From positions 1 through 45,460 of the IMG/VR virus record IMGVR_UViG_3300027969_000159: a stretch of 45,460 nucleotides of DNA; one strand, written 5' to 3'. Position 1 is the stretch's first letter. Each line of letters starts with the position of its first letter. Below are positions 27,965 to 34,576 of this stretch, piece after piece. Made by a program: the position numbers and the translations under genes. The stretch is from a virus. The notes under the pieces were generated by a model that did no database searches, was not told the DNA's origin, and was given only the letters and a program-made list of their open reading frames with translations.

Positions 27965-28377
27965 TTTGAACTCCTGATGAGTGCGGTGGTGGACGTGTTG
28001 GAGGGCATGGTGATTGTAAAGGTCGTAGTCGACGTTTTGTCTGACCCAAAGTCAATCACTGCAACAGATTTATTACCCTGCGAAGCGTTGTACATCAGCG
28101 CACACCGGGCCGTCAAAGCTGCGGACCAGGATGTATTTGCCCAGTTTGCATATGCCGTGTAACCTGAAGAACTGATAGCCACACCAGTCAGTGTATTACC
28201 GCCCGCTGTATAGCCAGACGCTACAACCTCATTGGTAGTTGTATATACAGTCGTGTTCTCATTCAAGTTAGCATTGCCGGTGTACAACGCAATCTTGATG
28301 ATGTCCGTAGACAGGTCATGGATGCCCTGATACAACTCCTTCTTGAAGCTGGTGGTCTGAGTTTGAATAATGCTCAT
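27961..28377 (-). CDS. Virion protein, paralogue of the gene at 27290-27766
   Basis: A 138-residue protein. The helical N-terminus (QTTSFKKELYQGIHDL, then IIKIALYTGNANL) differs from its paralogue. From TTVYTTTNEV onward the two align through GYTAGGNTLTG, ALMYNASQGNKSVAV and TFTITMPSNTSTTALIR. It starts four bases inside the upstream stop (ATGA). Beta-rich, no transmembrane or enzyme motif. Probably a head or tail structural protein. Confidence 0.65.
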   Translation of the reverse strand: MSIIQTQTTSFKKELYQGIHDLSTDIIKIALYTGNANLNENTTVYTTTNEVVASGYTAGGNTLTGVAISSSGYTAYANWANTSWSAALTARCALMYNASQGNKSVAVIDFGSDKTSTTTFTITMPSNTSTTALIRSSN

Positions 28378-29024
28378 GCCACAGACACCCTAACTTGGCC
28401 ATCACGGTACGCATCCATGCGTTGCTTACCATCGCCCAGATTTTTCAGCAGGGTAACCGACTGTACGTACATCTCTTGGTACAACTTGACCAAGTCTGGC
28501 TCACCCTTCATAAACCGGATGGCCTCAACCAACGCGCCGTTCAGCAGCACGGAATCAAAGTTATCGCCCAGCCATGACGTGCCCGCGGTAACAATGGACT
28601 CAGGGTAATAGTAGTAGTGCAGTTCAGCGGAGTAAGTTGCATCTGGCGTAGGGCCAAGGATGAAAGAAAGCTCGGTCACATTTGCGGACTGGGGGCCAAA
28701 TATCGCGTAGTACTTAGGAGTTCCAGAATCGGTTGGTGTTGGATACGCCTCTCGAATAAAGTTCACGTCCTTGTTGATAAGGTACGAGTACGGGCCTGTG
28801 CCCGAAAAAACCGCAATTGAATACGTAGACAAAAAGTCGTCCGGGCACGACAAATACTTGTTCCCGGAAGTGATAGTTCCGACCACATTTTTCCGAAGGT
28901 TAGCTAACTGAACCGTGTTGTAGACACGCTGTTCAGTCTGCTTAGTAAACATCGCGTACTCATCCGCTGTGAACGTGTTCTCACAGATGTCCGCAATGTT
29001 TGCCTTCAGTTCGGTGTAGTTCAT
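28374..29024 (-). CDS. Head-tail adaptor-like protein
   Basis: A 216-residue protein with MNYTELKANIADICE, FTADEYAMFTKQTEQRVYNT and PDDFLSTYSIAVF, then an aromatic beta stretch (SAELHYYYYPESIV), SWLGDNFDSVLLNGALVEAI, and a C-terminal helix (KLYQEMYVQSVTLLKNL). This order resembles adaptor/connector proteins of podoviruses (for example the SU10 type): helical bundle binding the portal plus a beta domain. It is separated from the second adaptor-like gene (29884-30810) by three short ones. Assignment is by pattern, so moderate. Confidence 0.55.
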   Translation of the reverse strand: MNYTELKANIADICENTFTADEYAMFTKQTEQRVYNTVQLANLRKNVVGTITSGNKYLSCPDDFLSTYSIAVFSGTGPYSYLINKDVNFIREAYPTPTDSGTPKYYAIFGPQSANVTELSFILGPTPDATYSAELHYYYYPESIVTAGTSWLGDNFDSVLLNGALVEAIRFMKGEPDLVKLYQEMYVQSVTLLKNLGDGKQRMDAYRDGQVRVSVA

Positions 29025-29284
29025 GCCATCGGGCCTCGTGCCATCACGCCTTTAGTGGCGCAGCCAGTACCGCGGATTTTGATGCTAGTTGTTTTAACAG
29101 GCTCATTACCAGCAGATTTGCTGTACTGACCAAGGCTGACATCAGCGGTGTCTAGCTTGCTACGGTTAGGCTCTTTGCCGGGGCTTGAAGCAATCTTCAT
29201 TCTTTTCCCGTCCATCGTGTGCGGCTCGGCGTAGACGCTGGCCGGGCCAACTTCTTTGCCGCCTTTTTTCATACTGTATGCCAT
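29021..29284 (-). CDS. Small basic virion-module protein
   Basis: An 87-residue protein rich in Lys, Gly and Ser (MAYSMKKGGKEVGPASVYAE), ending IRGTGCATKGVMARGPMA. I recall this C-terminal motif in aquatic phage virion modules. GGTGA SD; overlaps the adaptor-like gene by 4 bp. No transmembrane or enzyme motif. Positive charge suggests contact with DNA or an acidic virion surface. Function unknown. Confidence 0.6.
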   Translation of the reverse strand: MAYSMKKGGKEVGPASVYAEPHTMDGKRMKIASSPGKEPNRSKLDTADVSLGQYSKSAGNEPVKTTSIKIRGTGCATKGVMARGPMA

Positions 29285-29287
29285 GGT

Positions 29288-29485
29288 TCACCCCGTTTTC
29301 TGGTTAGCTGCACGCGACAGACCGCGACCGAGGCGCATACGATCTTCGGACGTAGGCCCACCTTTTTTGAGCTTGAGCGTAGTGCCCTTGCCGCCTTTGT
29401 GTTCTTGCGCATCATGCTGCTTGAACGCCTTCTTAATCATGGCCTTGTCTTGCGCCGTATCACTTTTCATACCTTCTTTAGCCAT
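29288..29485 (-). CDS. Small basic protein
   Basis: A 65-residue, Lys/Gly-rich protein (KKAFKQHDAQEHKGGKG, LKLKKGGPTSEDRMRLGR), ending SRAANQKTG. There are two adjacent ATGs; I prefer the second because AGGAG is 6 nt from it and only 3 nt from the first. Strong charge and lack of hydrophobic segments suggest an unfolded nucleic-acid- or capsid-binding protein. One of a row of such genes. Function unknown. Confidence 0.6.
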   Translation of the reverse strand: MAKEGMKSDTAQDKAMIKKAFKQHDAQEHKGGKGTTLKLKKGGPTSEDRMRLGRGLSRAANQKTG

Positions 29486-29494
29486 CATGGACTC

Positions 29495-29884
29495 CTATGA
29501 AACCGTTACCGTTACTGTACCAACACTTGTGGTTCCGACCAAGTAGTTAGGAGTCAGACCCACATCAAAAAAACTAGCCCCGCCGATGGGGTTCCACCCC
29601 CACTGGATGTCCCTAGACCCCCCGGCAGAATACCCATCAGCATTTATACCCGATACCACATACGTAGTATCTCTGCGAGGATTGCGCACTGCCTGCGGGT
29701 CATCCACCGGAAACGTACCGAGCATCAACTGCGGCTGGTCTGGGTCCCAACATTCAGGGCACACCAGCAAGTCATACTTTCGCTGCTTAATAACTTCGGT
29801 CTTCAGTCTCTTCAGTAAAAATTGCTGCCCGCAGCGGTCACACATGGCAATCGCCCGTTTGCCAGACGTAAACCTATTGCCCAT
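29495..29884 (-). CDS. Zinc-ribbon-containing virion-module protein
   Basis: A 129-residue protein with a four-cysteine ribbon: CDRCG near 15-19 and CPECWD near 42-47, separated by a basic stretch (KRLKTEVIKQRKYDLLV). This is followed by PDQPQLMLGTFPVDDPQAVR and a Gly/Thr-rich beta C-terminus. I recall the ribbon-plus-DPQAVRNPR combination in other aquatic phages, always near adaptor proteins. Zinc stabilisation of a small structural or DNA-contacting protein is likely. It starts inside the upstream stop (TAATG). Confidence 0.6.
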   Translation of the reverse strand: MGNRFTSGKRAIAMCDRCGQQFLLKRLKTEVIKQRKYDLLVCPECWDPDQPQLMLGTFPVDDPQAVRNPRRDTTYVVSGINADGYSAGGSRDIQWGWNPIGGASFFDVGLTPNYLVGTTSVGTVTVTVS

Positions 29885-30810
29885 TATGAAGTCCCGATAA
29901 ACATCTGCCTAGGCACAAACCGCAACGCCGCAGTCTCTCTATCTTCAGTAGCCGCTAGCTCCCAAGCCTCATCGTATTGGGCCTTCAGGACATCTAACCG
30001 CTGTGTTCCGTTTGGCACTTTGAGCGCCAAGTAGTAGGCCAAGCCCGCAACCATGCAAGGGATGAACCTGAACGGTACATCCATGGTGTTTGCGCCGTTG
30101 CCCGCATCATCAATGCGGCGCATGCGCCAGTACACGAACTGATAAGTAGTCGTGTCGTCCGGCACCGGCCAGACAGTCACACGGGGCAGGTTTTGTACGT
30201 ACACGGAGTCACCTATGGTGTGCGATGCTGCGGTCGTGCCGTTCTGACCCCGAGCGCAACCGGACAACGAAGTACCCGATATAGAGTCGTAATAGATGGT
30301 CTCCGTGCCGATCAGCACGTAGCCGTCGGCTGCTAGCCCCGCAACGGACGCGACTGTGATGGTGGTGGCCGTAGATGTAATACTGGCGCTGAGCGTAGTG
30401 CCAATCGCCGAAGTCTGACCATCAAGCCGTTGGAACCATACCTGAATAGGCCGGGCCTGCGTCAGTTTGTTGGGGATGGTGGCGTAAGTAGAAACGCTGA
30501 TACGCGTGATGGTCAGGTCGGCTTGGGTAGAGACGTTACCCGCGCCCGTACGAATCACGTTCTCCAGTAGGTCCACTGTATCAACCGGGATAGGGTAGGT
30601 AGACAGTCCTGCGGTCAGGGTAATGATGCCCTGCTCAAACGTCCACATGTTGATGCCCCGGTTCGCCCAGTCAGCAAACAACAGGTTCAGCGAACGCCTA
30701 GCCGTCTTCAGGTCATAGCCCGAACGCAACTCCGTGCCCGCACGTTCAAAGGCTTCCTCTACGATTTCCGTGAGGTCCAGATTGAACGAAGCTGTGCCGG
30801 AGATTGCCAT
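29884..30810 (-). CDS. Tail/adaptor protein with inserted beta domain
   Basis: A 308-residue protein. The N-terminal helices (IVEEAFERAGTELRSGYDLK, RRSLNLLFADWANRG) and C-terminal part (TYQFVYWRMRRIDDAGNG, DVPFRFIPCMVAGLAYYLAL, then a charged helix) form one domain. In between, about 148-210, lies an inserted beta module (ASITSTATTITVASVAGL, ETIYYDSISGTSLSGCARG) of a type found in many phage structural proteins. The ends resemble tail-tube/adaptor proteins that join portal and nozzle in podoviruses. It starts inside the upstream stop (TAATG). Role inferred from context. Confidence 0.6.
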   Translation of the reverse strand: MAISGTASFNLDLTEIVEEAFERAGTELRSGYDLKTARRSLNLLFADWANRGINMWTFEQGIITLTAGLSTYPIPVDTVDLLENVIRTGAGNVSTQADLTITRISVSTYATIPNKLTQARPIQVWFQRLDGQTSAIGTTLSASITSTATTITVASVAGLAADGYVLIGTETIYYDSISGTSLSGCARGQNGTTAASHTIGDSVYVQNLPRVTVWPVPDDTTTYQFVYWRMRRIDDAGNGANTMDVPFRFIPCMVAGLAYYLALKVPNGTQRLDVLKAQYDEAWELAATEDRETAALRFVPRQMFIGTS

Positions 30811-31043
30811 TATCTAAACCCTGCTGTTTTCTTTGCGATGCTCTTGGGCTGGGCTACAAACTGTTTACCTGCTGCTTTACCAGCGCGTTTTGCTTTGGTA
30901 GTTGCAGCGTACTCAGATGAGGACAAGGACTTTATAGCAGCTTCAGGGAGATAACGCTCACCTGTTTTTGACGACGGCTTCCCCGACTTGGTACGCCATT
31001 TCTGGTCGCCCCAATCTTTCAGGGATTGCTGTGGTGCTTTCAA
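30810..31043 (-). CDS. Small basic virion-module protein
   Basis: About 77 residues from a TTG at 31043 that overlaps the stop of the upstream gene (TTGA), with GGGGG about 9-13 nt before. A longer reading from 31109 would overlap the neighbour by 70 bp and add an unconvincing Cys-rich start. The protein reads MKAPQQSLKDWGDQKW, then TKSGKPSSKTGERYLPEAAI, SSSEYAATTKAKRAGK, and ends in a Lys-rich tail. Conserved-looking W and GERYLP motifs suggest a real small domain. Unknown function. Confidence 0.6.
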   Translation of the reverse strand: MKAPQQSLKDWGDQKWRTKSGKPSSKTGERYLPEAAIKSLSSSEYAATTKAKRAGKAAGKQFVAQPKSIAKKTAGFR

Positions 31044-31297
31044 TCCTTGTACCCCCCGCCCGCAGCCTTGTACTTCTTGGCTACAAGCTGCGCTTTTCTC
31101 GCGCTCCATTGCCCCGCACCCGTACCTTGCGCAGCCGAAGCTTTTACTTGGGCCAAGATGCGTTTACGAAGAGCCGGTTTGGTGTAGTTTCCCGCAGCAT
31201 TTACCTTACCGCCTTCAGCGTATTGCGTAAAGTCAGTATCATCCCGCCGGGCAGTTTTCTTGCCCTTTGGCATCTTGGACGGGTTGATATCACCCAT
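31040..31297 (-). CDS. Small basic protein with GG motif
   Basis: About 85 residues from ATG 31297 (14 nt after the upstream stop; a TTG at 31351 would give 103 residues but overlaps that gene). It contains PKGKKTARRDDTDFTQYAEGG, a sequence I recall from other aquatic phages, then NYTKPALRKRILAQVKA and QWSARKAQLVAKKYKAAGGG. The last two motifs recur in small phage proteins often labelled DUF5872-like (from memory). The shared GG motif is YAEGGKV. Basic and soluble; a virion or DNA-binding role is inferred. Confidence 0.6.
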   Translation of the reverse strand: MGDINPSKMPKGKKTARRDDTDFTQYAEGGKVNAAGNYTKPALRKRILAQVKASAAQGTGAGQWSARKAQLVAKKYKAAGGGYKD

Positions 31298-31311
31298 GCC
31301 GCGTGAAGCTC

Positions 31312-31833
31312 TCACAGCATCTTGCCCCGGGTTTTGCCTTTTTGGGCGCAACCATCTGCACGTTTGGAGGCAGAGCTTACGGAACCGCCTTTGGCGTAAC
31401 CTTCGTCTTTCAACCCCTGCCGCATACCCTTTTTAAAAGTAGCGCGTTCATCCATGCCTAATTTACCAGACACATAAGCGTCAGCGTCATCAAATTTATC
31501 CCCGACAAATTGCCCCGCTCTTTCGGCATATGCCAGCGGAGTACCCAATACGCCCCCGCGCTCCGATGCGGTTTTTTGGCGTTTAATGCCTTCTTCGCGC
31601 CCCATTTCCCGCGCTTGTTGCGCTTGCTCTGCTAACTTGTTGCGCCTTTTTCTTTCGTATTCGGCATCGCCACCGTAAGCGGGCACAAAATCTTTTTCCG
31701 GCATCCCCCGCCGTACTACTTCCCCATCCGGCCCAATTCTGGAAGCATTTTTGTATGCTTCATTAGTCTTCTTGAGAGTTTTCGCGTCCGTTACTTCATC
31801 GTAGTTAGAAGGTTTTTTTCCACCATCAGCCAT
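31312..31833 (-). CDS. Basic protein with C-terminal ADGxAQKGKT tag
   Basis: About 173 residues from ATG 31833, which has GGAGA 8 nt upstream. An in-frame start at 31908 overlaps the previous gene and is less likely. The centre is a charged coiled coil (DAEYERKRRNKLAEQAQQAR) followed by a folded-looking patch (AYAERAGQFVGDKFDDADAY). The end is YAKGGSVSSASKRADGC plus AQKGKTRGKML. It carries both the GG motif and the basic C-terminal tag that recur in neighbouring genes. Function unknown. Confidence 0.6.
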   Translation of the reverse strand: MADGGKKPSNYDEVTDAKTLKKTNEAYKNASRIGPDGEVVRRGMPEKDFVPAYGGDAEYERKRRNKLAEQAQQAREMGREEGIKRQKTASERGGVLGTPLAYAERAGQFVGDKFDDADAYVSGKLGMDERATFKKGMRQGLKDEGYAKGGSVSSASKRADGCAQKGKTRGKML

Positions 31834-31843
31834 AATTTTCTCC

Positions 31844-32215
31844 TTAGCAGGCCATGCCGCCTTTGTTGAGCATTTTGCCTTTGGTCTTGCCTTTTTGGGC
31901 AATACCATCAGCGCGAGTAGAAGCGGAACCGCCTTTGGCCATTTTCTTCATGCCATCTTTAGCCGTGTCCATGCCTTTTTTCATGGTCGGCTTGCCCATT
32001 GCGGAAGGAGCAGCGCCCTTCTTCTTAGCCATCATTGCCATAAAACCGGGATTCATTTTGGAAGCCATATCACCACCTTGTTTAAAAGTCTTGCCTTTGT
32101 CGGCGTTGCTGAAATCTTGGCCCACAGATTGTGGAACCCCTGCTTTCTTGGCAAACGCAGGGCTATGCGCCACTGCCGCCATGAAATTGTGTTGTTTCTT
32201 ACTTGTGCTCGGCAT
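31844..32215 (-). CDS. Basic protein with C-terminal ADGIAQKGKT tag
   Basis: A 123-residue protein. It begins MPSTSKKQHNFMAAVAHSPA and continues AKKAGVPQSVGQDF, NADKGKTFKQGG. I recall this N-terminal pattern (KKQHNFM.A....PAFAKK) from many phage virion modules. A Met/Lys-rich middle follows, then MAKGGSASTRADGIAQKGKT and a KGKMLNKGG tail. It overlaps the upstream holin-like gene by 17 bp. Soluble and strongly basic. Unknown function. Confidence 0.6.
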   Translation of the reverse strand: MPSTSKKQHNFMAAVAHSPAFAKKAGVPQSVGQDFSNADKGKTFKQGGDMASKMNPGFMAMMAKKKGAAPSAMGKPTMKKGMDTAKDGMKKMAKGGSASTRADGIAQKGKTKGKMLNKGGMAC

Positions 32216-32399
32216 CGTCGTCTTTTTTACGGTTCATGAGTTTCTTCACGGTATCTGTTTCGTAGATGCGGATTGCCACCCAGACAATACTAAGAACCGC
32301 AGATACGGCGGGTAAGAATTCCACAAGTGTTCCTATCACGGTAAGGATAGAAGCACCGTCAAGTACGTGCTTCAGCGTTTCTTGGTTTTGCTCGTTCAT
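32199..32399 (-). CDS. Small membrane protein, holin-like
   Basis: A 66-residue protein with a hydrophobic stretch at about 16-47 (SILTVIGTLVEFLPAVSAVL, then SIVWVAIRIYE), long enough for one or two helices. It ends in a charged C-terminus (KKLMNRKKDDDAEHK). Length, hydrophobic core and charged tail fit a class II/T7-type small holin. It lies far from the M15 endolysin (about 12.5 kb), inside the head-protein cluster, so it may instead act in the virion or as a second holin. It overlaps both neighbours (4 and 17 bp). Confidence 0.6.
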   Translation of the reverse strand: MNEQNQETLKHVLDGASILTVIGTLVEFLPAVSAVLSIVWVAIRIYETDTVKKLMNRKKDDDAEHK

Positions 32400-33031
32400 A
32401 TGAACCTGCCTTTTGTTTTGCCGCGCTGGGCTATGCCGTCGCCACGGGATGATGCGGAGACTTTGCCACCAGATGCCATCTTCTTAACAACACCGCCTTT
32501 TTTCATTGGCCCCGGCCTGTCGTCATAAGCATTGCGGTAAGCCTGAGACGCCGCTTGGTTCTCCGGGGTAAGGGTGTCAAACTTGCTTAATGGTTGGTCT
32601 TTTTCGCGGAGAAAACTGGGCGAAGGACGATCTTCTAAGCGTTTGATTGCTGCGCCAATTGCGGGGCGTGCCGCTCCATACGCCGCCCTGCCAATGCGAA
32701 CAGCGGGGTTTAGTGAAGCCAGCCCCAAACCCGCCGCAAGAACAGCTTCTTTGTCTACGTCTTTGTAGATATCAACGTCGCGCCCTTGGTCGACCAAAGA
32801 ACGCGCTTTGGCGGTCGATGGGGTGGGTGTGCGTGGTCGATCAACGTACCTAGTGCCCGCTTGTATTTCAGTTGGCGCGTCTGCAACACGAGCAGGCATT
32901 TTGTCAATCCGTTTTTGTTCATCGTCCGCAGTGGTCGTGCCATACGATTTACCGTTGAACGTAAACGTCTTCTTGCCCTCAGCACGAGCTTCTTTAAACG
33001 CTTCTTCAAAGGGGGATAGTTTTTTGGCCAT
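32396..33031 (-). CDS. Virion-module protein with C-terminal basic tag
   Basis: A 211-residue protein with AGGAG SD 7 nt upstream. It begins MAKKLSPFEEAFKEARAEGK, KTFTFNGKSYGTTTADD, a start I recall from other aquatic phages. The middle (about 95-130) is an Ala-rich amphipathic helix (LAAGLGLASLNPAVRIGRAA). The end is MKKGGVVKKMASGGKVSAS followed by SRGDGIAQRGKTKGRFI, the third copy of the tag. The shared GG motif is MASGGKV. Function unknown; a virion protein is likely. Confidence 0.6.
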   Translation of the reverse strand: MAKKLSPFEEAFKEARAEGKKTFTFNGKSYGTTTADDEQKRIDKMPARVADAPTEIQAGTRYVDRPRTPTPSTAKARSLVDQGRDVDIYKDVDKEAVLAAGLGLASLNPAVRIGRAAYGAARPAIGAAIKRLEDRPSPSFLREKDQPLSKFDTLTPENQAASQAYRNAYDDRPGPMKKGGVVKKMASGGKVSASSRGDGIAQRGKTKGRFI

Positions 33032-33040
33032 GTCGTACTC

Positions 33041-33298
33041 CTAGCATTTCCATCTTGCCAAGGAAGCCGCCTTGCGGGTAGGCTTACCTTTTTCGTCTTT
33101 CATCGGCCCCGGCATGCCACTCATACGGGCGCAGAACGAGTCTTTGCGCGGGCCACCTTGGGGCTGTGGGGCCTTGAGGTTGCTGCCTGTTGCAGCGTTG
33201 TACTTGGCGCGGCCCTTAGCCGTCAACCCGGCCCCTTTGGAGACGGGCAGCTTCTCGCCACGACCGACCGAGAGAACCGGGCCTTTCTTCTTAGCCAT
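33041..33298 (-). CDS. Small basic protein (DUF6321-like)
   Basis: An 85-residue protein with AGLTAKGRAKYNAATGSNLK, then APQPQGGPRKDSFCARMSGM and a KPTRKAASLARWKC end. From memory this pattern is what is labelled DUF6321 in phages; I cannot confirm the number. Three cysteine/tryptophan positions near the end and many Lys/Arg suggest a small nucleic-acid-binding domain. It overlaps the glycosyltransferase stop by 8 bp. Confidence 0.65.
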   Translation of the reverse strand: MAKKKGPVLSVGRGEKLPVSKGAGLTAKGRAKYNAATGSNLKAPQPQGGPRKDSFCARMSGMPGPMKDEKGKPTRKAASLARWKC

Positions 33299-34034
33299 TT
33301 ACTACTTTCAACTGCAAGCGCGCATGCTCCTTCAGGAGCGGTTGCAAAGCGTCTTGTTCAAAGTTGCGGGTGAACTCTTGTGTGCCAATGTGCGGCAGGC
33401 TAATCATGGGGTCAAGGAAAATCTTGAACCCTTCGGCCCGGGCGCGGCGGCAGAACGTATAGTCCTCACCGATGTACTGGCCATCCACAAGCGTGAAGTC
33501 AAACACGGCGTACTCATCTTCCCCATCACCGTCGCCCGCATACCGCCACTCGGGATGAGTAGAAATCATATGCTCAAGGACATGGCGGCGAATCAGCATG
33601 AACCCAGTGGCCACGCTCTCTACGCGCATCAGGCCGTTCTCGTCAAACTCCAGCTTGTTCTCTTCGTCCAAGTAGAAGTCGAGGAAAAACTTGGCGTCCG
33701 CAGCACGGCGCGGGTAGGTCCCGGCCACTACGTCTTTGTCGGTGGACAACGCCAGCAAGCGGGTGACCGCCTCGACGTTGATGACCACATCCGCATCCAC
33801 GAAAAGCAAGTCAGTGCAGTCGGTAGCCATGAAGTTGCTGACCAGCTTGTTCCGCGCTTTGGAGATGATGGAGCAACCGGACAGGTGCACCAGATGAATC
33901 TGGACCCCCATCCTATCTAGCTTGGGTACAAGCTGTGCAATGGCAAACGCGGTCTTGATGTTGACTTTGCCGTCATAGCACGGGATGGCAAGCATCAGCT
34001 TGCGGCCCACTAGATTGAAGCTCTTATCAACCAT
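33291..34034 (-). CDS. GT-A (family 2-like) glycosyltransferase
   Basis: A 247-residue protein with a glycosyltransferase A fold: MLAIPCYDGKVNIKT at the nucleotide-binding start, SKARNKLVSNF (about 58-68), the metal-binding D-A-D in LLFVDADVV (80-82), then the acceptor side GFMLIRRHVLEHMI and EDYTFCRRARAEGFKIFLDP (about 188-207), with a final HIGTQEF. It should move a sugar from a nucleotide-sugar to an unknown acceptor. The length is that of a bare catalytic domain. It overlaps both neighbours by 8 bp in the middle of the head genes. Targets could be a virion protein or the host surface; the sequence does not say. Confidence 0.8.
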   Translation of the reverse strand: MVDKSFNLVGRKLMLAIPCYDGKVNIKTAFAIAQLVPKLDRMGVQIHLVHLSGCSIISKARNKLVSNFMATDCTDLLFVDADVVINVEAVTRLLALSTDKDVVAGTYPRRAADAKFFLDFYLDEENKLEFDENGLMRVESVATGFMLIRRHVLEHMISTHPEWRYAGDGDGEDEYAVFDFTLVDGQYIGEDYTFCRRARAEGFKIFLDPMISLPHIGTQEFTRNFEQDALQPLLKEHARLQLKVVNG

Positions 34035-34533
34035 AAAAAATGTTCACCGATAACAGATTGGACATCTGCGCGTAGATACCGTTTACAGCTATCACGCCAT
34101 CATCAGGGATGAATGGGGAGTTGTTAAAGGTATCGCTTGCGCTTACATCGTAGCTCATCAACCAACGGCTTGCGTAGACCATAGTAGGAGACGCTGTGAT
34201 TGTTCCGGAGTTAATATCCGTAACCGTAAATGTGCTGGAGTTTGTAACAGTTACAACGTAATTGCCGTTAGTAGCTGTGCCGCCTGTACCAGCAGCAAAG
34301 TCAATCCCAATTACGTCACCGGTAGCAAGCCCATGCGCTGACTGAGTGACGGTAACTGTAGTCCCGGAACGACCATATGTAGCCGTTGTCACTGGGGCTG
34401 TAGCGGTATCAAACAACGCTACATAGCCCGCAGTGGCAGTTCCAACAAAGGAGATGCCTTTTACGCGGTTACGCCCAAGGACAAGAAACCCACTTGCGTT
34501 TAGATGCGCCTGTTTTACAGGTGTCTGATTCAT
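34027..34533 (-). CDS. Head-associated structural protein
   Basis: A 168-residue beta-rich protein with GGAGA SD. After MNQTPVKQAHLNASGFLVLG comes a strand pair, then an inserted domain (about 55-118) of the type TVTVTQSAHGLATGDVIGI / NYVVTVTNSSTFTVTDI, common in phage structural proteins. The C-terminus ends SNLLSVNIFYG. It lies just after a UUCG hairpin and a likely head-decoration gene. A head-surface or head-fibre role is inferred. Confidence 0.6.
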   Translation of the reverse strand: MNQTPVKQAHLNASGFLVLGRNRVKGISFVGTATAGYVALFDTATAPVTTATYGRSGTTVTVTQSAHGLATGDVIGIDFAAGTGGTATNGNYVVTVTNSSTFTVTDINSGTITASPTMVYASRWLMSYDVSASDTFNNSPFIPDDGVIAVNGIYAQMSNLLSVNIFYG

Positions 34534-34552
34534 AACTAATCTCCTATGAAGC

Positions 34553-34568
34553 GGGGGCCGAAGCCCCC
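34553..34568 (-). terminator. C(UUCG)G hairpin between head genes
   Basis: On the - strand a perfect 6-bp stem GGGGGC/GCCCCC closes a UUCG tetraloop. It lies between the genes at 34577-35101 and 34027-34533, and just upstream of the latter's SD. There is no U tract after it, so it is more likely a processing/stability element or an attenuator than a full terminator. Confidence 0.6.
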
Positions 34569-34576
34569 GAGACTAA

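Noticed and set aside
31040-31351. 103-residue form of the small basic gene from a TTG at 31351
   Set aside because: It would overlap the upstream gene by 40 bp; an ATG at 31297, after that gene's stop, gives the recognisable start.
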